From an uncultured Oscillospiraceae bacterium (GTDB lineage Bacteria > Bacillota > Clostridia > Oscillospirales > Oscillospiraceae): a stretch of 39,847 nt of DNA. How positions within the stretch are numbered: position 1 is the stretch's first letter; every line of letters starts with the position of its first letter. Both the position numbers and the translations under genes were made by a program. Positions 23,223-31,489 of the stretch are shown piece after piece. The stretch covers positions 1 to 39,847 of the forward strand of contig CAKTOX010000017.1 in assembly GCA_934590355.1 (NCBI GenBank). Direction: 5' to 3'. The notes beneath the pieces were generated by a model. That model was not told the DNA's origin and did no database searches. It saw only the letters and a program-made list of their open reading frames with translations.

Positions 23223-23263
23223 GCGCTTGGGCTATTGACAAGCGCTAATGCGGATGATAGTAT
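23223..23263 (+). promoter_or_regulatory. Promoter of the TetR-cls operon with an operator-like inverted repeat
   Basis: Consensus -35 TTGACA (23235-23240), 17-bp spacer, -10 TAGTAT (23258-23263). An inverted repeat GCGCTTG (23223-23229) / CAAGCGC (23239-23245) with 9-bp spacer covers the -35, where a TetR dimer could block polymerase. Confidence 0.68.
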
Positions 23264-23325
23264 AAAAGAAACTAAAGTATCATTTATACCGAAATATTAT
23301 CAAATGAGGCAACGGAGGGCTTATT

Positions 23326-23853
23326 ATGCGCAGAACAACGGCAACAACGGACTATCTCAAGGAAAGCATGGGTACCGCCCTGCTTGAGCTCATGCAGGAT
23401 AAGCCCATTGAAAAAATCAGCATAGAGGAAATGACGGCGAAGGCGGACGTGGGGCGCTCGACCTATTTTCGCTATTTCCACAGCAAGGACGAGGTGCTGT
23501 CATTTAAAATTCTCTGCCTGTGGAGGCGCTTTTGCGCGCAGCGCGGCAGCGACGGCATTTCCCGGGTAAACCCCGAGGGGATCAAGGCGCTTTTCGAGTT
23601 CTGCCTGTCCATTCGCCCCATATTCGATCTGCTGTACGCCTCGGGGCATCAGGACGTTATCCTCGACTTCTATCTTCAGAGCGCCGCCCCCGTTATCGCG
23701 CAGGCGGACGCAAAAACACATTATTTTATCCAGTTTATCACCTTCGGGCTCTTCGGACTCATGAACGCATGGGTGCTGCGCGGCTACACCGAATCGCCCG
23801 AGGAAATGGCGCAGATCGTGTGCGCGTGGAAGGCAGCCTCGGAGGAGGCGTAA
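23326..23853 (+). CDS. TetR/AcrR-family transcriptional regulator
   Basis: DNA-binding regulator of 175 aa. The N-terminal HTH is typical: ISIEEMTAKADVGRSTYFRYF followed by HSKDEVL (residues about 30-57). The C-terminal ligand/dimer domain resembles the small Firmicutes type often annotated TetR_C_7 or similar. ATG 23326 follows ACGGAGGGCTTATT. It lies 18 bp upstream of the cardiolipin synthase gene, so it probably controls the phospholipase-D-type genes downstream; ligand unknown. Confidence 0.9.
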   Translation: MRRTTATTDYLKESMGTALLELMQDKPIEKISIEEMTAKADVGRSTYFRYFHSKDEVLSFKILCLWRRFCAQRGSDGISRVNPEGIKALFEFCLSIRPIFDLLYASGHQDVILDFYLQSAAPVIAQADAKTHYFIQFITFGLFGLMNAWVLRGYTESPEEMAQIVCAWKAASEEA

Positions 23854-23871
23854 CGGGAAAGGAATTTTGAC

Positions 23872-25377
23872 ATGGGAAAAATCATGCGCCGCGTTTTGAT
23901 AATCGTGCCTGCCGCGGCATTGCAGGTGCTGTGGCATTTGATGCTGATTAAATGGCTCTCGCCCTATGCGCCGCTTATCGAGTCGGCACTGTCGGTCGTC
24001 GCATTCTTTTTGGTGCTCTATATCATAATCAAGCGTGACGAGAGCACATACAAGCTGCTGTGGCTGCTCGTTATTCTGACGATGCCGCTCGTGGGCACTC
24101 TGCTGTACCTGTTTTTCGGAAATATGCGCACGGCAAAGCCCCTGAAAAAGCGCCTTGAGAGCGCGCAAAGCAGCGGCGATACACAGCCGCTCGAAATCGG
24201 ACAAACGCCCTTTGACGGCGATAAGCGTATGGAACAGACCGTGCGCTGGCTCGAGGGCAAGACAGGCTATCCTCTTTGCAGAGCCGAGCAAACCCGATAC
24301 TACCCGCTCGGCGACGATATGTTCCCCGATATGCTCACAGACCTCAAAAAGGCCAAGCGCTCGATATACATCGAATACTTCATCATCGAGCCCGGACATA
24401 TGTGGGACAGCATCATGAGCGTTCTCGAGGAAAAGCTCGAGCAGGGCGTTGACGTGCGCGTAATGTATGACGACATGGGCAGCATCTCGTCCTTCAACTT
24501 CAGTAACGCCCGCGAGCTGAGCCAAAAGGGTATTCCCTGCGCTCCGTTTAATCCCTTCCTCGCGCTCAAGGGCACCGTCAACTACCGCGACCACCGCAAG
24601 ATGCTCATAATCGACAACGAGATCGCCTACAGCGGCGGCATTAACCTCGCAGACCGCTACATAAACCTCAAAAAGCCCTACGGACACTGGAAGGACACCG
24701 CCTTCCGTCTTACCGGCGAGGCGGTGCACAGCTTTACGCATATGTTCCTGACCTTCTGGAACGCCTTTGCCGTCAAAAAGAATGAGAAAACTCTGCCGAT
24801 GCCGGAGCCGAGCAAGGTCCCGCGCGAAACGGACGGCTATGTTCTCAGCTACTACGACTCGCCCCTCAATCACGTGGCCACGAGCAACCGCCTTTTCATC
24901 GACCTGCTTTCGCAGAGCACGGATTACGCTTGGTTCTTCACCCCCTATCTCATGCTCGGCGACGACCTCATGGCGGCGATGATCTCCGCTGCGCAGCGCG
25001 GCGTTGACGTTCGCATAATAATGCCCGGAGTTCCCGACAAGAAGCTCATATTCCGTATGTCGCGCAGCTTTTATCAGGTGCTTCTGAGCGGCGGGGTCAA
25101 GATATACGAGTACACTCCCGGCTTTGTCCACGCAAAGAGCTTTGTTTCCGACGACAGAGTTGCGACCATCGGAACGGTAAACTTGGACTATCGCAGCCTG
25201 TTCCTGCATTTTGAGAACAACTCGCTGTTTTACCGCGAGGGCATCGTTTCAAGGATAAAGCGCGATTTCCTCGAAACGCAGGAAAAATGCAGCGAGGTCA
25301 AGCCCTACGACACGAAGCACTATTCCCGCCGCTGGGCAATAGACGGAATTCTTCGCATTTTTGCGCCGCTGTGCTGA
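23872..25377 (+). CDS. cls: Cardiolipin synthase
   Basis: Membrane enzyme that joins two phosphatidylglycerol molecules to cardiolipin plus glycerol. The 501-aa length is standard for bacterial Cls. Two N-terminal helices (about 8-28, 33-53, plus a third hydrophobic stretch 62-83) precede two phospholipase-D domains. Catalytic HKD motif 1 is H241-x-K243-x4-D248 in YRDHRKMLIID; motif 2 is H420-x-K422-x4-D427 in VHAKSFVSDD followed by IGTVNLDYRS. The gene follows the TetR regulator closely and precedes another PLD-type gene. Start ATG 23872 has GGGAAAGGAATTTTGAC upstream. Confidence 0.95.
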   Translation: MGKIMRRVLIIVPAAALQVLWHLMLIKWLSPYAPLIESALSVVAFFLVLYIIIKRDESTYKLLWLLVILTMPLVGTLLYLFFGNMRTAKPLKKRLESAQSSGDTQPLEIGQTPFDGDKRMEQTVRWLEGKTGYPLCRAEQTRYYPLGDDMFPDMLTDLKKAKRSIYIEYFIIEPGHMWDSIMSVLEEKLEQGVDVRVMYDDMGSISSFNFSNARELSQKGIPCAPFNPFLALKGTVNYRDHRKMLIIDNEIAYSGGINLADRYINLKKPYGHWKDTAFRLTGEAVHSFTHMFLTFWNAFAVKKNEKTLPMPEPSKVPRETDGYVLSYYDSPLNHVATSNRLFIDLLSQSTDYAWFFTPYLMLGDDLMAAMISAAQRGVDVRIIMPGVPDKKLIFRMSRSFYQVLLSGGVKIYEYTPGFVHAKSFVSDDRVATIGTVNLDYRSLFLHFENNSLFYREGIVSRIKRDFLETQEKCSEVKPYDTKHYSRRWAIDGILRIFAPLC

Positions 25378-25428
25378 TCTCGGCACGGTAAGCGCAAATT
25401 ACCGAAGCCTTATCGGAAGTGATCATAA

Positions 25429-26817
25429 ATGAAAAAACTGTTTCGCAAAGAATACGGCTGCATTCTCGGCGTGGGCATACTGTGCCTTGCCATCTACCTG
25501 CCCGCGTGTCTGATAATCCCGCCGCTGCTCGGAACGCAGAAGAAAAGCGATACGCAGCCTCGCCTGCCCGCTCCCGCTCAGGAAAGGGTCTGCCTTGTTG
25601 ACGGCAATGAGGAGGCTCTGAGCTGGCGGCTTCGGCTCATCGGCTCGGCGCAGGAGGAGATTATCCTCTCCACCTTCGATTTCCGCGCAGACAACAGCGG
25701 CTCGGACATCATTGCCGCGCTCATGGACGCGGCGCAGCGCGGTGTGCGGGTGCGCATACTCGTTGACGGCATGAACGCGCAGCTCCACCTTAACGGCAGC
25801 AGCGCCTTCAAGGCTCTTGCCGCGCAGGAGAATGCGGAGATAAAATTCTATAATCCCATTCGCCTTACTCGGCTTTGGACGGCCAACTACCGCTGCCACG
25901 ACAAGTATCTCATCATTGACCGCAACGCGTATATCATCGGCGGCAGGAACACAAGCGACCTGTTCCTCGGCAGCGGCGGCGCCTCGCGTCAAAACGTGGA
26001 CCGCGACATCGTCGTGTACGGCAACGGCTCGGAAAGCGCCTCCGTCGGAACGCTGCTGAGCTATTTTGAGGAGATTTGGGCGCTAGAGAGCAACCGCGAA
26101 TTTACCGCCGACGGCAGCGGCAGAGGGGTGCAAAAGGCGCACGAGGAGCTCACGGCGCGTTGGGCAGGACTTCGTGAGCTTGAGCACATTGATTGGGACG
26201 CAGAGACGATACGGGCCGAGGGTGTGAGCGTCCTGCGCGGCGAGTGTGCCGCATGGAACAAGTCTCCGCAGCTTTTAAACGTGCTTACAGAGCTCATGCA
26301 GTGCGGCAGCGAGCGCGTCGTGCTGCAAACGCCGTACATCATCTGCAACCAAAGCATGTATGACTGCCTCGAAAAGGCCGCAGGCGGCGAGGCGGTGATG
26401 CAGATCATCACAAATTCGCCCCAAAGCGGCGCCAACCCCTGGGGCTGCGCGGATCTTCTCAACAACGAGGGCAGGATACTTGCTACCGGCGTTTTCGTCT
26501 GCCAATGGAGCGGCGAAAGCTCCATGCACACAAAGACGATCTTAATTGACGACCGTCTGAGCATCATAGGCTCGTTTAACTGGGATATGCGCAGCGCGTA
26601 TCTTGACACGGAGATGATGCTTCTGGTGGACTGCCCCGAGCTTAACGCCGCACTGCGCGAGGAGGCGGACACCATGCTGCGTCAGGGCAAGACCCTCGCT
26701 CCGAACGGCAGCGTGACGCAGGGCGCGGACTATGCTCCGCCCGAGGCGTCGATATTGAAAACCGCCGTGCAGGGTCTCGTGCGTATAGTTATAAGGCCGT
26801 TCAGATATTTGTTATAG
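25429..26817 (+). CDS. Phospholipase-D-family protein, membrane-anchored
   Basis: Protein of 462 aa with one N-terminal transmembrane segment (about 10-34) and two PLD domains. HKD motif 1 is H157-x-K159-x4-D164 (CHDKYLIID) and motif 2 H367-x-K369-x4-D374 (MHTKTILIDD, then IGSFNWDMRS). Both are intact, so it should be an active transphosphatidylase or phosphodiesterase, for example a second cardiolipin synthase-like enzyme (ClsC/YmdC type) or a lipid phosphodiesterase. A 51-bp gap separates it from cls with no terminator in between, consistent with one transcript. A weak ribosome site (GGAAGTGATCATAA) precedes the ATG. Confidence 0.88.
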   Translation: MKKLFRKEYGCILGVGILCLAIYLPACLIIPPLLGTQKKSDTQPRLPAPAQERVCLVDGNEEALSWRLRLIGSAQEEIILSTFDFRADNSGSDIIAALMDAAQRGVRVRILVDGMNAQLHLNGSSAFKALAAQENAEIKFYNPIRLTRLWTANYRCHDKYLIIDRNAYIIGGRNTSDLFLGSGGASRQNVDRDIVVYGNGSESASVGTLLSYFEEIWALESNREFTADGSGRGVQKAHEELTARWAGLRELEHIDWDAETIRAEGVSVLRGECAAWNKSPQLLNVLTELMQCGSERVVLQTPYIICNQSMYDCLEKAAGGEAVMQIITNSPQSGANPWGCADLLNNEGRILATGVFVCQWSGESSMHTKTILIDDRLSIIGSFNWDMRSAYLDTEMMLLVDCPELNAALREEADTMLRQGKTLAPNGSVTQGADYAPPEASILKTAVQGLVRIVIRPFRYLL

Positions 26818-26818
26818 C

Positions 26819-26854
26819 AAAAAACTCGGAAGCATGATGCTTCCGAGTTTTCTT
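26819..26854. terminator. Bidirectional terminator between the PLD gene and plsY-like gene
   Basis: AAAACTCGGAAGCAT / ATGCTTCCGAGTTTT perfect inverted repeat (26821-26851) followed by CTT; A-run on the left. Confidence 0.88.
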
Positions 26855-26862
26855 ATGCCTAT

Positions 26863-27528
26863 TTACTTTTTTATTTCATCACCGCTGCCAAAGTCCTCGT
26901 CAAACATGAAGCTCACGTCCTGCTTATAGCGGAATTTGGGCTCCTTGCGCTTAATAAGACGCGGGATACTCTTGCGGTATTCGATCAAAACGAGCAGATT
27001 GGTAAGACCGAACACATTGACGATGATCGTGTCATCAATGCTCATGACGGCAACGATAAACATAAACACCGACGCAAGCATGGCAGATAAGGAAATATAG
27101 CGGCTGAGAATATACGTCACAACGAACACAAAAACGCCCGCGAAGGCTACCTCGCTGCTTATGAAGAAGGTTCCCATCATGAGGGCAAGCAGGCTGTGCT
27201 CTCCGCGAAAATCGTACATTATCGGGAAGTTCGTGCCAAGCACGACGCAAAACAGTGCAAAGGCATAGCCTATCTGCGCGTGGCCGACGATGAGCATGAG
27301 CAGTCCGCCGAGGAGCACGGGTATCGCTGTTTTTATGAGCTCCGCGAGAATGAGCTTAATTAAACCGCTGCGGCCGTGACGCATCAAAAAGCGCGTTATG
27401 CCGACGTTATCGCGGGAATACTTTTGTATGTTCTCATGAAAAATCAAATGCGAGGTCACGTTAGGCGTGCTGACGCTGCCCATTGTGTAGGCGATAACGG
27501 CAATTATCACGAGCAAAACCGCTGTCAT
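26863..27528 (-). CDS. PlsY-like glycerol-3-phosphate acyltransferase homologue with degenerate motifs
   Basis: Multi-pass membrane protein of 221 aa at the usual plsY position after der. Order and hydrophobic pattern match PlsY, which transfers acyl groups from acyl-phosphate to glycerol-3-phosphate. The active-site loops are altered. Motif 1, normally GSGN(I/P)GATN, reads YSRDNVGITR (37-46), keeping the Ser. The phosphate-binding GGKG loop is replaced by FRGEHS (107-112). The motif-3 GHNFP is GTNFP (98-102), losing its His. About 35 charged residues extend the C-terminus. It overlaps der by 4 bp. Either this is a changed or inactive paralogue with a true plsY elsewhere, or a divergent functional enzyme. 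Confidence 0.78.
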   Translation of the reverse strand: MTAVLLVIIAVIAYTMGSVSTPNVTSHLIFHENIQKYSRDNVGITRFLMRHGRSGLIKLILAELIKTAIPVLLGGLLMLIVGHAQIGYAFALFCVVLGTNFPIMYDFRGEHSLLALMMGTFFISSEVAFAGVFVFVVTYILSRYISLSAMLASVFMFIVAVMSIDDTIIVNVFGLTNLLVLIEYRKSIPRLIKRKEPKFRYKQDVSFMFDEDFGSGDEIKK

Positions 27529-28850
27529 TGCTTATCCCCCTTCTGGCGTATGACCATGCGAATGGGCGTGCCCTCAAGGCCGAACACGGCGCGTATCTGA
27601 TTTTCGATATATCTCTGATACGAAAAGTGGAAAAGCTCGCGGCTGTTGCAGAAAATGACGAAGTTGGGCGGCTTTATGCCGGTCTGGGTCATGTAGTATA
27701 TCTTCAGCCTGCGGCCCTTGTCCGTAGGCGGCTGCACTCTCGCCTGAGCATCGGCGAGAACGTCGTTGAGCATACCCGTCGTTATGCGCATATTGCTCTG
27801 ATCGTTCACGAAGTTTACAAGCTCGAATATCCTGTCGGTGCGCTGACCCGTCATTGCGGATATGAACAGCACCGGAGCATAGCTCATGAAGCTCAGATCA
27901 CGCATGACCGCCTTGCGCATTTTCTCCATGGTGCCGGTCTCTTTTTCGATGAGATCCCACTTGTTTACGACGATGATGCTCGCCTTGCCCGCCTCGTGAG
28001 CAAGTCCGGCTATCTTCGTGTCCTGCTCGGTGACTCCCTCGCGCGCGTCTATCATGATTATGCACACGTCCGCGCGCTCGATGGCCATCTGCGCACGCAT
28101 GACGGAAAACTTCTCGACACGCTCGTCCACCTTGCTCTTGCGGCGAATTCCGGCGGTGTCTATAAAGACGTATTTGCCGAATTTATTGTCCACCTCGGAG
28201 TCCACAGCGTCGCGCGTTGTGCCGGCGACGTTGCTGACAATGACGCGCTTTTCGCCGAGGATATGGTTAATGAGCGAGGACTTTCCGACGTTAGGCTTTC
28301 CGATGACGGCGACCTTTATGCGGTCGTCCTCCTCTTCCTCCTCATCCTCGGGCGGGAAATATTTCATGCACTCGTCGAGCAGATCGCCCGTGCCGTGACC
28401 GTGCACCGCGGAGACCGCGATGGGGTCGCCCAGACCGAGCTCGTAAAACTCGTAGATGGCGGGGTCGAGCCTGCCGGTGGAGTCCATCTTATTGACGGCA
28501 AGCACGGTGGGCTTTTTTGAGCGCAGCAGCATGTTGGCGACTTCCTTGTCCGCCGCCGTGACGCCCGTGCGCACGTCCGTTACGAGAACGATGACGTCCG
28601 CCGCGCTTATCGCGATGTTCGCCTGCTCGCGCATGAACATGAGTATCTCGTTATCGGTCGTCGGCTCGATGCCGCCGGTATCGACAATATCAAATTTTCT
28701 TCCGAGCCATTCGCACTCGGCATACAGTCTGTCGCGGGTGACGCCGGGCGTGTCCTCGACTATGGACAGCCGCTTGCCGCACAGCTTGTTGAAAAGCATG
28801 CTCTTTCCCACGTTGGGTCTGCCGACAATGGCAATGAGAGGCTTTGACAT
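27525..28850 (-). CDS. der: Ribosome biogenesis GTPase Der (EngA)
   Basis: Two-GTPase-domain protein of 441 aa needed for 50S subunit maturation. Domain 1 begins IAIVGRPNVGKSMLFNKL with DTPGVTRDR and DTGG; domain 2 begins VAVIGKPNVGKSSLINHI with DTAGIRR and NKWDL; a KH-like C-terminal domain ends the protein. An acidic Glu/Asp-rich linker (DEEEEEDD) joins the G domains. The start is ATG 28850, preceded by CGGAGGTTAGCTTT; the frame is open 28 codons further, but that part lies inside the DUF512 gene and has no support. It overlaps the PlsY-like gene by 4 bp. Confidence 0.97.
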   Translation of the reverse strand: MSKPLIAIVGRPNVGKSMLFNKLCGKRLSIVEDTPGVTRDRLYAECEWLGRKFDIVDTGGIEPTTDNEILMFMREQANIAISAADVIVLVTDVRTGVTAADKEVANMLLRSKKPTVLAVNKMDSTGRLDPAIYEFYELGLGDPIAVSAVHGHGTGDLLDECMKYFPPEDEEEEEDDRIKVAVIGKPNVGKSSLINHILGEKRVIVSNVAGTTRDAVDSEVDNKFGKYVFIDTAGIRRKSKVDERVEKFSVMRAQMAIERADVCIIMIDAREGVTEQDTKIAGLAHEAGKASIIVVNKWDLIEKETGTMEKMRKAVMRDLSFMSYAPVLFISAMTGQRTDRIFELVNFVNDQSNMRITTGMLNDVLADAQARVQPPTDKGRRLKIYYMTQTGIKPPNFVIFCNSRELFHFSYQRYIENQIRAVFGLEGTPIRMVIRQKGDKQ

Positions 28851-28854
28851 AAAG

Positions 28855-30231
28855 CTAACCTCCGTTTTGATTATATTTATAGTACTGCCGGCGCTCCGGA
28901 CTGCGCACCGGTATCCTGACCTCGGGCAGCGCATCGCCGCTCATCGCGTCCCAAAGCGCAAAGCCGTCCGACTCTATGGGGTAGATGGGCACTCCGAGCG
29001 CGTCCCTCGCCTGCTCTATCGTCACGTCGTCGAGAAAATCCATTTCCTCGCGCCGCAGCATATTCTGCGAAACGAAAAGGCGCTCGCCGAGCTCCTTGCC
29101 CCTCAGCTGCGCAATGAGGTCGCCGCCGGTTATAAGTCCGGAAACATTCACACCGTGACCGAAGAAATCGTTCACGATGGGATATACCTTTCCTTTTATA
29201 TTACCATACTTTTCGCTTGCAATACAAATAAGTTTTTCAAAATACGGCGCGACCGACACTCCGCAGGCTATCGAAAACGGCACTCCGTCCGGCTCATCGG
29301 ACAGACTCAGTGCGCTTTTAAACTCACGCTCGAGCAGTCTTATCATACCCACGCCGTTTTCAAGCTGAGTGTGCTCCTCGTAGAAATCGTCCTCGGGCAG
29401 CTCGCGTCCCGCGCAGATATACATTTCGTCCGAGCAGAAAAACAGGCGCGTGCCGAATTTTCTGACGCACTCGTCACCGTAACGCGTTACGAGGTCTATC
29501 GTTTCGCCGGAGTGCTCTGGGGTAAAGGGCGTGAGCGGATACAGCCCCTCGCGGAATTTGGTAAGTCCCACGGGCACTATCGACACGCTGTGAACGGCGG
29601 GATAAAGCCCGGCTAATTCGCGCATGGTGCGGCTGAGCGCCTGCCCGTCGTTGAGCCCCGGGCAGCAGACTATCTGGCAGTTCATGACTATCCCGCCCTG
29701 CGCAAAGCGGCGCATTATATCCATGCATTTTCCCGCGTTTTTATTGCGCAGGAGCTTTACGCGCAGCTCGGGATCGGTCGCGTGGACGGAGATGTTCACG
29801 GGGCTGATGTGAAGGTCGATTATGCGCTGTATCTCGCGCTCGGAAAGGTTCGTGAGCGTGATGTAATTGCCGAGCAAAAAGCTCAGGCGCGCATCGTCGT
29901 CCTTAAAATACATCGTCTTGCGCATACCCTTGGGAAGCTGGTCAATAAAGCAGAAAACGCAGTTATTCGCGCAGCTTCTCGGAGCGTCCATAAGATACTC
30001 CTCAAACTCAAGGCCGAGATCCATGCCCTCCGGCTTTTCCGCGTGCACGGTGTATTCGCTGCCGTCGGGACGGCGTACGGTGATGTTCAGTACGGGGTCA
30101 TAGGAGAAATATTTATAGTCGAGCACATCGTGGATAACGTTTCCGTTGATGCTGACTATCTCATCGCCTATATTCACCCTTCGGTGCAGAGGGCTGTCGC
30201 TGTCTATTTTTGAAATGATGTCATTTTTCAT
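28855..30231 (-). CDS. DUF512 radical-SAM protein with N-terminal PDZ-like domain
   Basis: Protein of 458 aa. Residues about 1-75 form a PDZ-like segment (GDEIVSINGNVIHDVLDYKY). The radical-SAM-type cluster motif C87-x3-C91-x2-C94 is in CANNCVFCFIDQLP, and the DUF512 domain makes up the C-terminal part. The family is often found next to Der; its substrate is not established. Start ATG 30231 gives the family-typical N-terminus, but no Shine-Dalgarno is visible; a TATATT lies only 5 bases upstream. It ends 4 bp before the der start, so the two are co-transcribed. Confidence 0.92.
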   Translation of the reverse strand: MKNDIISKIDSDSPLHRRVNIGDEIVSINGNVIHDVLDYKYFSYDPVLNITVRRPDGSEYTVHAEKPEGMDLGLEFEEYLMDAPRSCANNCVFCFIDQLPKGMRKTMYFKDDDARLSFLLGNYITLTNLSEREIQRIIDLHISPVNISVHATDPELRVKLLRNKNAGKCMDIMRRFAQGGIVMNCQIVCCPGLNDGQALSRTMRELAGLYPAVHSVSIVPVGLTKFREGLYPLTPFTPEHSGETIDLVTRYGDECVRKFGTRLFFCSDEMYICAGRELPEDDFYEEHTQLENGVGMIRLLEREFKSALSLSDEPDGVPFSIACGVSVAPYFEKLICIASEKYGNIKGKVYPIVNDFFGHGVNVSGLITGGDLIAQLRGKELGERLFVSQNMLRREEMDFLDDVTIEQARDALGVPIYPIESDGFALWDAMSGDALPEVRIPVRSPERRQYYKYNQNGG

Positions 30232-30247
30232 AGTCAAATATACGCAA

Positions 30248-30279
30248 AAGGAGGAGGGGCACTGTTACCCTTCCTCCTT
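30248..30279 (-). terminator. Hairpin after rpmF, partial terminator or attenuator
   Basis: Minus strand AAGGAGGAAGGG / CCCCTCCTCCTT stem followed by TTGCG only, so the T-run is short. It may partly stop yceD-rpmF transcripts before DUF512-der. The 5' arm contains AAGGAGG. Confidence 0.6.
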
Positions 30280-30290
30280 GAGCATTTTAA

Positions 30291-30476
30291 TTACTTCTCG
30301 TCAACGGTGAGAACCTTGCGGCCGTTGTACATACCGCAGGCCTTGCAGGCACGGTGAGGCATTTTGAACTCGCCGCAGTTGGGGCACTTAACGATGCCGG
30401 GAGCCTCGAGCTTCCAGTGAGACGAACGTCTCTTATCACGTCTCTGTCTTGATACTTTTCCCTTAGGGACTGCCAT
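30291..30476 (-). CDS. rpmF: 50S ribosomal protein L32 (bL32), zinc-binding form
   Basis: 61-aa basic ribosomal protein. N-terminus MAVPKGKVSRQRRDKRR is diagnostic. C31-x2-C34 and C44-x2-C47 form the zinc ribbon (CPNCGEF ... CKACGMY), so this is the Zn-dependent C+ form. It follows yceD, the normal bacterial order, with AGGAGGTGTCACC upstream of the start. Plasmid-style plsX/fab genes do not follow; DUF512 does. Confidence 0.98.
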   Translation of the reverse strand: MAVPKGKVSRQRRDKRRSSHWKLEAPGIVKCPNCGEFKMPHRACKACGMYNGRKVLTVDEK

Positions 30477-30525
30477 GGTGACACCTCCTGATAATCAGCT
30501 GCATATTAGCATTTGTATTAGTTGA

Positions 30526-31014
30526 TCACTTATCCAACAGCTGCGAAAGCACAGCAAGTCTTGGATCGATCTCTTTCCCGCAAGCGCAGGGGCCAAGGTT
30601 TAAGTCGGCTCCGCAGCGGGAGCATAGACCTTTGCAGTCCTCGGAGCACAGAAACTTCGTTTCCATGTCGAGAACAAAAAGGGTAGAGAGAGTTTCGTCG
30701 AGATCGAGCTTGTCCCCGTCGAGAACAAAGACCTCGGGATCTTCAGACTCTCTGTCGGATATGAAGGCGCGGAGGTCCATCACCTTGGTGCTGTCAAACA
30801 GTTTACCACATCTGTCGCACACGCAAGTCATTTCGGCCGTCAGGGTACCCTCGAGTGTCAGGATACCTGCCTCATTGAACACTCTGCCTTCTGCCATGGG
30901 CGGAGCCTTATACTCCTTAACAGAGTCAAATTCCAGCCCCTGCGTATTCAGCTCACATTCGAACGGAACGCTTTTTCCGGGGACTTCAATTATTTGTCTC
31001 AAATCAAGCAGCAT
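30526..31014 (-). CDS. yceD: YceD/DUF177 family protein
   Basis: Protein of 162 aa from the conserved yceD-rpmF pair, whose members are linked to ribosomal RNA processing or accumulation. Family features: MLLDLRQIIEVPGKS start, CVCDRCGKLF with the conserved C-x2-C, an acidic middle (LDGDKLDLDETL), then a Cys-rich CSEDCKGLCSRCGADLN. ATG 31014 is chosen because GGAGAGGTGCACT precedes it; a GTG 5 codons upstream would consume the ribosome site. First gene of the yceD-rpmF operon, from a consensus promoter. Confidence 0.93.
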   Translation of the reverse strand: MLLDLRQIIEVPGKSVPFECELNTQGLEFDSVKEYKAPPMAEGRVFNEAGILTLEGTLTAEMTCVCDRCGKLFDSTKVMDLRAFISDRESEDPEVFVLDGDKLDLDETLSTLFVLDMETKFLCSEDCKGLCSRCGADLNLGPCACGKEIDPRLAVLSQLLDK

Positions 31015-31041
31015 AGTGCACCTCTCCACAGTCGCTTGAAT

Positions 31042-31070
31042 ATTATAGTGTAAGAAAACCTTCTTGTCAA
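31042..31070 (-). promoter_or_regulatory. Promoter of the yceD-rpmF operon
   Basis: Minus-strand -35 TTGACA (31065-31070), 17-bp spacer, -10 TATAAT (31042-31047): full consensus, as fits a ribosomal operon. Confidence 0.92.
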
Positions 31071-31106
31071 CTCAAAAATTCGTTTTTTCTCTGAAATAAC
31101 AGCATA

Positions 31107-31135
31107 TTGCTAAATCCTCCGCGCAATGATATAAT
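31107..31135 (+). promoter_or_regulatory. Promoter of the PepSY-lipoprotein pair
   Basis: -35 TTGCTA (31107-31112), 17-bp spacer, consensus -10 TATAAT (31130-31135). Confidence 0.75.
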
Positions 31136-31163
31136 TTATTATCTTAATGTACGGAGAAACGGC

Positions 31164-31466
31164 ATGAAAAAGAGTGTTAACATCGTAATCATCTGCATTC
31201 TGATAGCCGCGCTCATCACGGGGGGCGTCGTTTATCTTATCTATCAGACGCGCGACGATGAGCTTCTTATCGGCTCCGAGCGCGCCGAGTCGATCGCGCT
31301 GCGTGATGCGGGGCTGACACAAAGTCAGGTGTCCTCGCTCGATTCGGGGATAAAATACTCCGGCGGGCAGTGGTACTATAAGGTCACCTTCCGCACCATC
31401 GCACTGTCGTACCGCTATGAAATTGACGCCTACTCCGGCGCCGTGCTCGAAAAAACCGTGAAATGA
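31164..31466 (+). CDS. Membrane-anchored PepSY-domain protein
   Basis: 100-aa protein: N-terminal transmembrane anchor (about 5-26), then one PepSY-like domain outside the membrane (SERAESIALRDAGLTQSQVSS, then WYYKVTFRTIALSYRYEIDAYSG split by a turn), ending in the typical D-x-x-(S/T)-G-x-V-L/E pattern (DAYSGAVLE). PepSY domains are thought to inhibit or modulate extracytoplasmic enzymes. ATG 31164 follows GGAGAAACGGC; the 19 codons upstream overlap the promoter. It lies 23 bp before a lipoprotein gene, probably the same transcript. Confidence 0.87.
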   Translation: MKKSVNIVIICILIAALITGGVVYLIYQTRDDELLIGSERAESIALRDAGLTQSQVSSLDSGIKYSGGQWYYKVTFRTIALSYRYEIDAYSGAVLEKTVK

Positions 31467-31489
31467 CCACACAGGAAAGGAGCCTCAAC

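Noticed and set aside
23500..25209. 569-codon minus-strand open frame opposite TetR and cls
   Set aside because: Antisense to two well-supported genes, with no recognisable domain.
28851..28934. 28-codon N-terminal extension of Der
   Set aside because: Overlaps the DUF512 coding end in another frame; Der proteins start at MSKPLIAIVG-like sequence with the ribosome site seen here.
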